Shown here piece by piece: positions 52,552 to 60,649 of a stretch of DNA of 60,649 nucleotides. The stretch is taken from the NCBI GenBank assembly GCA_016193285.1, contig JACPSL010000037.1, positions 1 to 60,649 of the forward strand, read 5' to 3'. Both the position numbers and the translations under genes were made by a program. The stretch is from Candidatus Melainabacteria bacterium (GTDB lineage: Bacteria; Cyanobacteriota; Vampirovibrionia; 2-02-FULL-35-15). Under the pieces are notes generated by a model. The model searched no databases and was not told the DNA's origin. It was given only the letters and a program-made list of their open reading frames with translations. How positions within the stretch are numbered: the first letter of the stretch is position 1; each line of letters opens with the position of its first letter.

Positions 52552-55446
52552 ATGGTGGATCAAAAAAAACAAATAAAAGAATTAATAGATTATAAAAGTA
52601 CTTTAAATTTACCAAGTACAAACTTTCCAATGAAAGGAGATGGACCTAAAAGAGAACCTGAAATTCAAAAATTTTGGTTTGAAAATAATATCTATGAAAA
52701 AGCTTTAGAAAAAAGAAAAGTAAAAAATAAAGGCAGCTTTTTACTTCATGATGGACCACCATACTTAAGTTCTCCAGACATTCATATTGGTACTGCATTA
52801 AATAAAATACTTAAGGATATTGTTGTTAAATATAAAACATTACAGGGGTATTATTCGCCATACTTGCCTGGTTTTGATTGTCATGGGCTTCCTATTGAAA
52901 GTGCAGTTTTAAAAGATAAGAAAAGTAATTCTTTAAAAGAAATATCACCTTTAGAAATACGTAAACAATGTACAGAGTTTGTAATAAAAAACAAAAAATT
53001 TCAAGAAGAAAAATTTAAAAGACTTGGTATTTTAGGAGATTGGGATAATGCATATATGACTATTCATCCCAAGTTTGAAGCTAAACAACTTAAGCTCTTT
53101 AGTCAAATGGTTGAAAAAGGGTACATATATAGAGGACTTAAACCTGTTTATTGGTGTAGCACTTGTCAAACTGCACTTGCAGAAGCTGAAGTTGAGTATG
53201 TGGAAAATTATAAATCTCCAAGCATTTATGTAAGTTTTGAGGTTGTTAAATCTTCTTGTCCACGCCTTGAAAAATATAAAGATTTAAAAGTTATTATTTG
53301 GACAACTACACCATGGACTATTCCAGGTAATTTAGCAATTGCAGTAAATGAATCTTTTGAGTATGTTGTTGTTTATTCTAAAAAATTTGGTCATATGTTA
53401 ATTGCAAGTGGACTTTTATCTGAATTTAATAAAAAAATTTCTGAAGAAACAACTGTTCTTGAAAAATTAAAAGGGAAAGAGCTTGAAAAAAGTATTTGCC
53501 AACATCCTTTATATGCCAAAGAAATCCCAGTCATACTTGGTGAACATGTAACTTTAGAAACTGGTACAGGATGTGTTCATACTGCTCCTGGACATGGCTT
53601 TGAAGATTTTGCAATTGGTTTTAAATATGGACTTGGTATTTTATCTCCAGTAGATTCTAAAGGTTTATTTACTGAAGAAGCTTGTAATGATTTAAAAGGA
53701 TTGTATGTTCATAAGGCTGGAAATCAAAAAGTTATTGAACTTTTATTACAAAAAAATGCTTTAATAAGTCAAGAAGAATATTTTCATAGTTATCCTCATT
53801 GCTGGAGATCTAAAACACCAATTATTTTTAGAGCTACAAAACAATGGTTTTGCAGTGTTGAAAAATTTAAAGATAAAGCATTAAAAGAAATTGATAAAGT
53901 TCAATGGATTCCACCTGTTGGGAGAAATCGGATTTATTCAATGGTTGAATCCAGGACTGATTGGTGTATTAGCAGGCAGAGGGTTTGGGGTGTACCAATA
54001 CCAGCAGTTTATTGTAATACTTGTAAAGAAAATAATGAACATTTAAATAAACAAATTATAGAACATGTAGCAAAAATTGTTGAGGAAAACGGAAAAAACG
54101 GAGAAAGAGGAACTAATGCATGGTGGGAATTAGACATAAAAGAGCTCTTACCACCTACTTATAAATGTGACAAATGTGGTAATGATTCTTTTACAAAAGA
54201 AACTGACACTATGGATGTTTGGTTTGATTCTGGTTCTACACACTTTGCAGTTATTGATGAAAGAAAAGAATTAAAAGATATTAAAGATGTAATGTATCTC
54301 GAAGGAAGTGATCAACATCGCGGCTGGTTTCAATCTTCACTTTTAACTTCAGTAGCTATTAAAGAAAAAGCACCATACAAGTATGTTCTTACTCATGGTT
54401 TTGTCTTGGATGAAAATGGGCGAAAAATGTCAAAGTCCTTAGGTAATGTAATAGATCCCCAAAAAGTTATAAATGAATATGGAGCAGATATTTTAAGGCT
54501 TTGGGTTAGTAGTACTGATTATTCTTCAGATATGAGGATAGGTCAGACAATGCTTAAACAACTAGCAGAAGTCTATAGAAATATTAGAAATACTGCAAGA
54601 TTTATTCTTAGTAACTTATATGATTTTGACAATAAAAATATTGTTCAATATGAAGAGTTGTGGTTTATAGATAAATTTATTTTATCAAGTTTGGAAGAAT
54701 TAAAAAAATCTATTAATAGTTGCTTTAATGATTATCAGTTTTACAAATATTATCAATTAATTCAAAATTTTTGTACGACTGATCTTTCTAGTTTTTATTT
54801 TGATATAGTAAAGGACAGATTATATACTGCAGGAAAAAATTCCAAGTCAAGAAAATCTGTCCAGTTTGTTTTAAATGAAATTTTAAACTTCCTTGTAAGA
54901 GTTTTATGTCCTGTACTACCACATTTGGCTCAGGATATATGGGATTATTTACCCGCTAATTTTTCTAAATCTACAGAGTCACCAATTTGTTTAGAGTGGA
55001 TTGAAAGTAATCCAAAATTTGAAAGTGAAAGTAAAACCTCAGAAAAAATATTGACTGATGTCAGAGCAATTGTAAATAAGGCTCTTGAAATTGCAAGAGC
55101 TGAAAAAAAAATAGGAAAGTCACTTGAGGCAAAAGTACATATTTACTTAAAAAAAGATGACTATTATGCATTCTTTAGGGCATTTAATAAAACTGAGCTG
55201 GAAGCTCTTTTTATTGTTTCTCAGGCTGAAATTTATAATAAGGATAAAACTTATAAACAAGATGGTTTTGAAGAATATTCATCTGTGGATGATGGGTCAT
55301 GCTTAGTAGTTGTTACTGGTGCAGATGGTAGTAAGTGTCCAAGATGTTGGAAGTATTCAACTGATATTGGCAGTGATGCTGACTATAAGGATATTTGTAT
55401 CTTATGTGTACAGGCTGTTAATGAGTATAAAGCTTTATTACTTTGA
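52552..55446 (+). CDS. ileS: Isoleucyl-tRNA synthetase
   Basis: The 964-residue class I synthetase has the editing domain (TTPWTIPGNLAIAVN, TGCVHTAPGHGFEDF), KMSKSLGNVIDP, WCISRQRVWGVPIPA and a C-terminal zinc finger (CPRCWKY ... CILCVQ). The first signature reads HIGT instead of HIGH (PDIHIGTALNKILKD). A linker at 54085-54120 encodes a short EENGKNGERG stretch with repeat-like composition. Its stop overlaps the convergent M16 gene by 9 bases. Confidence 0.96.
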   Translation: MVDQKKQIKELIDYKSTLNLPSTNFPMKGDGPKREPEIQKFWFENNIYEKALEKRKVKNKGSFLLHDGPPYLSSPDIHIGTALNKILKDIVVKYKTLQGYYSPYLPGFDCHGLPIESAVLKDKKSNSLKEISPLEIRKQCTEFVIKNKKFQEEKFKRLGILGDWDNAYMTIHPKFEAKQLKLFSQMVEKGYIYRGLKPVYWCSTCQTALAEAEVEYVENYKSPSIYVSFEVVKSSCPRLEKYKDLKVIIWTTTPWTIPGNLAIAVNESFEYVVVYSKKFGHMLIASGLLSEFNKKISEETTVLEKLKGKELEKSICQHPLYAKEIPVILGEHVTLETGTGCVHTAPGHGFEDFAIGFKYGLGILSPVDSKGLFTEEACNDLKGLYVHKAGNQKVIELLLQKNALISQEEYFHSYPHCWRSKTPIIFRATKQWFCSVEKFKDKALKEIDKVQWIPPVGRNRIYSMVESRTDWCISRQRVWGVPIPAVYCNTCKENNEHLNKQIIEHVAKIVEENGKNGERGTNAWWELDIKELLPPTYKCDKCGNDSFTKETDTMDVWFDSGSTHFAVIDERKELKDIKDVMYLEGSDQHRGWFQSSLLTSVAIKEKAPYKYVLTHGFVLDENGRKMSKSLGNVIDPQKVINEYGADILRLWVSSTDYSSDMRIGQTMLKQLAEVYRNIRNTARFILSNLYDFDNKNIVQYEELWFIDKFILSSLEELKKSINSCFNDYQFYKYYQLIQNFCTTDLSSFYFDIVKDRLYTAGKNSKSRKSVQFVLNEILNFLVRVLCPVLPHLAQDIWDYLPANFSKSTESPICLEWIESNPKFESESKTSEKILTDVRAIVNKALEIARAEKKIGKSLEAKVHIYLKKDDYYAFFRAFNKTELEALFIVSQAEIYNKDKTYKQDGFEEYSSVDDGSCLVVVTGADGSKCPRCWKYSTDIGSDADYKDICILCVQAVNEYKALLL

Positions 55447-58215
55447 CTTCCTATATTCACCAGCAATAGCTACATTTAACTTATTAGGATAAATATATTT
55501 TTTTATTGCACTATTTACGTCTTCTAATTTAAGTGAATTAATTGTTTGTGGATATTTGTTTATGTAATCACTTCCTAGTGAATAAAATTCCATTTTAATT
55601 AATGTATCTCCTATATTTTTATATGTAGATAAGTATTTTGAAATAAATGAATTAATAACTGACTTTTTTGCTTTTTTTAATTCTGCATCTGTTATACCAA
55701 CTTTTACAAAATTATTAATTTCTTCTTTAATAAGATTTATTCCTTTATCAACATTTTCATTGTTAGATCCAAAATAAATACCAAACTCTCCTTTACCATG
55801 TGTAGCATTTATATAAGAAAAAATTGTATAAACTAAACCTGCATTATCCCTGACTTTTTTAGCTAAAGTACTTGAAAGTGAACTGCCACCTAAAATGTAA
55901 TTTGCAATATGGAGCTTATAAAAATCAGGATCAGTTCTTTTTACATTCCCAGCATGACCAAGAAATACATCTGATTGCATTTTATCTTTTACATAGACAG
56001 TTTCTAATTTAGGGATATCCCTGACTAATGTATCTGGAATGTGGATTCTGTCTTCGTCATCTTTGTCTTTGTTATTTGTTTTAGTTAAATATTGTTCTAA
56101 TAAATTAGTAAAATCATTTAATTGTTTTTTATCAATGTTACTTACAAGTGAAATTGTAATTTTATGATTTTTAATTATCTTTTTGTGAGTGTCTTGAAGA
56201 GATTTCATTGTTATTCCTTTAATAATTTTTATGTCTTCTTTAAAATCATTTGAATAATAAGGATGTTCTTTATTATAGATTGTTTGACTAAATTTTCTTT
56301 CGGCTATTTCTCTGGTATCGTCTTTTGATTCAATAATTTCTGCAATCATTTTTTCTTTTTCTTTTTTTACTTCGTCTTTTGAAAAATTAGGATTTAATAA
56401 TATGTCCATAAGTAAGGTTATTGATTTAGTTAGATTTTCATTTAGTGTAGTGAGGCTGAATTTAAAAGATTCTTCATCACATGAAAATTCAATAGATGTT
56501 CCAGTACTGTCTAAAAGTTTTTCAATGTTTTCTTTCTTATAATTCTTACTGCCTTTTTCTAAAATTTGTGAAATTAAAATGCAATCTGATTCATTCTTTT
56601 TAGGTACTAAGCTACTTCCTCCACTTATTACTCCTGAAATATAAGTTACAGGAATGTCTATTTTGTCATATATTAATAATTTAGAACCATCAGTAAATTT
56701 CTTAGTTTTATAAGAAAAAGTTTTAAATAAATTTTCTAAAGAAGTTGCATTATTAATATTAGTAGATCTATAGTGAGGAGTTCTACTTAAGTTAATATTT
56801 TGAACCTCATATCTTCCTTCGTTTTCTCTGTTTTGTATTATTGGCTGGAAATAACCAACAGTTTTATTTTTTGTTTGAAAATATTTTTTCAATGCATTTA
56901 TAATTTCATCCTTGGTTACTTTTTTTATTTCATTTAACCAGTAAGTTGATTGTTTCCAGTCATTTGCAATTTCAAAATAACCAATGTTAAATGCTTGGTT
57001 AGAGGTGCCGTCAAGTGAAAATAAATAGTTTGCTTTAATTCTGTTTTTTGCAGCTTGTATTTCTTCGTCAGATGGTGGATTTTGAATAAGTTTATTAATC
57101 TCATTTGTTATTATGTTCTCAACTCGTTTGTGGCTTGCTTTTTGGGTAAGTGGTATTAAAATATAAAATAGTCCTGGATCTTTATTAACTTCAGCACCAC
57201 CAGAAACCTCAGTTGTTAAGCTTTTTTCAACTAGTTCTTTTTGTAGTGGGCTGTTTCTTCCTTTAATTAAAATTTCTTCAATTAAGTTTAAGGGATATAT
57301 GTCTTTGTTATTTGTTTCTACAATGTGATAAGCAATTTCTAGTAATTTAAATGTACCAGATCGCTTTATTGAAAATCTGTTTTCTTTATCTTGAGGTTTG
57401 TCTTTTTTTATTTCTTCATTTGAATAACTAGTTATTTCATTTTTAATATTGCCAAAATGGTTATCAATTAAATTAAGAGCATTTTTTTCATTAAAATAAC
57501 CAACAAGAATTATTGTGGAATTGTTTGGATTATAAAATTGTGAGTAAAATTTGTGCATTATTTCGGAATTGATTTTTTTTATGTCAGGAGTGTAGCCAAT
57601 TACTGGATTTTTGTATGGACTTTCTTTGTAAGCAGCCATTCTGACATTTTGATCCAAGAATGTTTCTGGATTATTTAAATTACCTTCAAGTTCAGAAAGT
57701 ACAACTGTCCTTTCTAAATTTAATTCTTCTTCTTTTAATAAAGAACCTTTCATTCTGTCAGCTTCAATTTTTATTACTTCTTCCAAAAAATCAGGTGAAA
57801 TAGTCTCATAATATGCAGTTCCATCAGAAGAAGTAAATGCATTAAATACGCCACCATTATTTTGTATTATTTCAGAGATTTCTCCTTTTTTATAATTTTT
57901 TGTACCTTTAAACATCATATGTTCTAAGAAATGTGCAAGTCCACATGCACCTTTTGACTCATTTCTAGAACCGACTTTGTACCAAATAGAAAATGTAATT
58001 AATGGTAGAGAATCATTTTTTTTTAATAAAATTTTTAATCCATTTTCATGGTGATATTCTTTAATCCCATTAATTTCTTCAATAAACTTTATTCTATTCT
58101 GCACCTTATATACCTTTTTAATGTCTTTTGATTTTACCTCTTTTACCTCAGCTGTCCATAATGTGATTAATATTAGTAGTACAAGTGATATGTAAAATTT
58201 AGTGCTAGCTCTCAT
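55438..58215 (-). CDS. Exported M16 zinc peptidase, two-domain
   Basis: The 925-residue product has an N-terminal hydrophobic signal/anchor (FYISLVLLILITLWTA). The first M16 unit has the inverted zinc motif HFLEHMMFKGT (HxxEH) and a downstream Glu in EADRM. The second unit (from about residue 510, YISGVISGGSSLVPKKN) lacks the motif and is the usual inactive half. Such pitrilysin-like proteins degrade short peptides in the periplasm. TATATT ends 6 bases before its ATG. Confidence 0.92.
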   Translation of the reverse strand: MRASTKFYISLVLLILITLWTAEVKEVKSKDIKKVYKVQNRIKFIEEINGIKEYHHENGLKILLKKNDSLPLITFSIWYKVGSRNESKGACGLAHFLEHMMFKGTKNYKKGEISEIIQNNGGVFNAFTSSDGTAYYETISPDFLEEVIKIEADRMKGSLLKEEELNLERTVVLSELEGNLNNPETFLDQNVRMAAYKESPYKNPVIGYTPDIKKINSEIMHKFYSQFYNPNNSTIILVGYFNEKNALNLIDNHFGNIKNEITSYSNEEIKKDKPQDKENRFSIKRSGTFKLLEIAYHIVETNNKDIYPLNLIEEILIKGRNSPLQKELVEKSLTTEVSGGAEVNKDPGLFYILIPLTQKASHKRVENIITNEINKLIQNPPSDEEIQAAKNRIKANYLFSLDGTSNQAFNIGYFEIANDWKQSTYWLNEIKKVTKDEIINALKKYFQTKNKTVGYFQPIIQNRENEGRYEVQNINLSRTPHYRSTNINNATSLENLFKTFSYKTKKFTDGSKLLIYDKIDIPVTYISGVISGGSSLVPKKNESDCILISQILEKGSKNYKKENIEKLLDSTGTSIEFSCDEESFKFSLTTLNENLTKSITLLMDILLNPNFSKDEVKKEKEKMIAEIIESKDDTREIAERKFSQTIYNKEHPYYSNDFKEDIKIIKGITMKSLQDTHKKIIKNHKITISLVSNIDKKQLNDFTNLLEQYLTKTNNKDKDDEDRIHIPDTLVRDIPKLETVYVKDKMQSDVFLGHAGNVKRTDPDFYKLHIANYILGGSSLSSTLAKKVRDNAGLVYTIFSYINATHGKGEFGIYFGSNNENVDKGINLIKEEINNFVKVGITDAELKKAKKSVINSFISKYLSTYKNIGDTLIKMEFYSLGSDYINKYPQTINSLKLEDVNSAIKKYIYPNKLNVAIAGEYRKSK

Positions 58216-58221
58216 TTCAAG

Positions 58222-58227
58222 AATATA
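58222..58227 (-). promoter_or_regulatory. -10 box of the M16 peptidase gene
   Basis: TATATT on the minus strand ends 6 bases before the ATG at 58215. No Shine-Dalgarno lies between. Confidence 0.5.
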
Positions 58228-58324
58228 ATACTAGCGGTTATTTATTGATTTCACAAATTAGATTGTAATTATTTTCTTATTTAAGGAATCGTTAAGGATT
58301 TGTGGGTATTATTTAGATGATAGT

Positions 58325-59020
58325 ATGAAAAACATCTTTTTTATTTTTAGTTTTGTATTACTTTCTTGTCAGCTTTGTCTTGTGGCTATTGCAAGTGTAG
58401 ATAAAATTGATGGTCTTGAATATGTTGTAAGAAAATTAAATGACATACCTCTTCCTAAGACTATAGCAAAACAATTTGATTTATATGAGATATATTTTGA
58501 AAACAGGACAAATAAAACTTTTTCAATCCCTGGCTATAGTGTAGATGTAGGTGTCTCATATTTTAATTCAAATCAAGTAAGTTCTTTCTTTAAGGATAGT
58601 TCTTCAAAAAAATTAGCTGTGTTTAATTTAGCTGCAGGTGCTGCATCAATTGCATTAAGTGGTATTGCTAGAACAGCTGCAAATACTGCATTTCGGTCTG
58701 TTGGATCATTAAAAGGTAAAGCTTTTAGTGTATATGATGATTCTGTTTTTCTTTCACCAAATAAAACATATATTCTTTATCCTAATACTTTTCTTTCAAT
58801 ATTGTTGTTTGTTGATAAATACATTGGCTATGCACCAAATTCAATTAGATTTATTTGTCGTGATGAAGAGCTTAATTTAAATTTTATTGTAATTAATGAC
58901 AAGATTGATCTTAGAGAAATTAATGCTTATTCTAACGAGGATAAAGAGGATAAAGAAGAAACAGATGAAGCTACATCTAAAGATGTTATAGCTAGTCCAA
59001 ACACAGATTCATACAAATAA
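58325..59020 (+). CDS. Hypothetical secreted protein
   Basis: The 231-residue product has a signal sequence (NIFFIFSFVLLSCQLCLVAIAS) with Cys near the cleavage region, so a lipoprotein is possible though the box is not canonical. The mature part has an EIYFENRTNKTFSIPGYSV segment, a central Ala-rich hydrophobic stretch (FNLAAGAASIALSGIA) and an acidic tail encoded by a partly tandem repeat (GAGGATAAA twice at 58937-58954). Function is unknown. It lies 49 bases before atpD on the same strand. Confidence 0.6.
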   Translation: MKNIFFIFSFVLLSCQLCLVAIASVDKIDGLEYVVRKLNDIPLPKTIAKQFDLYEIYFENRTNKTFSIPGYSVDVGVSYFNSNQVSSFFKDSSSKKLAVFNLAAGAASIALSGIARTAANTAFRSVGSLKGKAFSVYDDSVFLSPNKTYILYPNTFLSILLFVDKYIGYAPNSIRFICRDEELNLNFIVINDKIDLREINAYSNEDKEDKEETDEATSKDVIASPNTDSYK

Positions 59021-59054
59021 AATTATGTTATTATTTAAAAGTTAATTAAGTTAG

Positions 59055-60500
<1,446 letters not shown>

Positions 60501-60649
60501 AATTTAAAATTCTCGCAAGTTTAAAACTTAACAATTAATTTTTTTCGTAGAATGCAGAATTGGGATCAAATAAAGCATTTTAGGTCTGAAAAATAGATTT
60601 TTCTGTAGGCCATTTGAAATAACCATATTGAGGAATTACTGGAAAATAA

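Noticed and set aside
60552-60596. 14-codon frame MQNWDQIKHFRSEK that recalls the start of M15-type peptidases
   Set aside because: It stops after 14 codons and nothing after it continues the family; too short to support even a remnant.
60580-60648. Minus-strand open frame of 22 codons running off the right edge (PVIPQYGYFKWPTEK)
   Set aside because: It could be the tail of a gene entering from outside, but there is no recognisable motif and too little sequence.

Overview
The window is a 60.6 kb stretch of an AT-rich (roughly 30% G+C by eye) bacterial chromosome, densely packed with genes on both strands and using the standard bacterial code. Most of it is ordinary housekeeping: translation (prfA, cysS, ileS), RNA processing (rne, ybeY, rnc), envelope lipids (uppS), arginine and lysine synthesis (argG, argB, lysA), folate (folC), Fe-S cluster assembly (a complete suf operon) and central carbon metabolism (icd, a two-subunit 2-oxoacid:ferredoxin oxidoreductase, glpD, atpD). 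There are no photosynthesis genes. Several traits hint at a non-photosynthetic relative of Cyanobacteria (Melainabacteria/Vampirovibrionia or a sister group): atpD without other ATP synthase genes upstream, a large B12-binding/radical SAM gene overlapping rne, a receiver-only response regulator of the phytochrome-partner (Rcp1) type with its kinase, and in-gene heptamer tandem repeats. This placement is an inference.

Layout. 1-1540: transposase tail, a PemK-type toxin-antitoxin pair with an iteron operator, and two copies of an IS-end-like repeat. 1.6-5.6 kb: two small exported proteins, prfA, uppS, argG. 5.6-7.0 kb: a caspase-like protease gene bracketed by two near-identical 79-bp copies of the argG tail. 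7-13.1 kb: thioredoxin-like protein, folC, rne, radical SAM gene. 13.2-19.7 kb: ubiX, a bioF-like gene, then sugar ABC transporter genes interleaved with a prepilin peptidase and a PilM-PilN fusion. 19.7-23.6 kb: tRNA-Glu, a guaA remnant, histidine kinase/response regulator genes and a secreted Pro/Gly/Ser-rich protein. 23.9-27.9 kb: icd, an MBL-fold hydrolase, and a secreted matrixin-like protein that has lost its zinc ligands, with a small partner. 28-34 kb: Rrf2 regulator and suf operon. 34-43.4 kb: ferredoxin oxidoreductase, nucleoside permease, glpD, retropepsin-like gene with a DUF5678-like partner, lysA, amino-acid permease. 43.4-47.6 kb: kdpB plus a tandemly duplicated KdpD sensor module with no kinase. 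47.7-60.5 kb: secreted proteins, cysS, ybeY, rnc, argB, ileS, an M16 peptidase, atpD.

The icd and ferredoxin-oxidoreductase genes fit a reductive or anaerobic-type oxoacid metabolism fed with Fe-S clusters by the suf operon; glpD adds a glycerol-3-phosphate entry point. Gene ends are tightly packed and several convergent pairs overlap at their stop codons. At least eight genes have a TANNNT -10 hexamer ending 6-7 bases before the start codon, with no Shine-Dalgarno sequence, which suggests leaderless transcripts. The items most worth a second look are the caspase gene between duplicated argG tails, the kinase-less tandem KdpD beside a lone kdpB, the zinc-less matrixin, and the in-frame repeat insertions in the radical SAM gene and ubiX.
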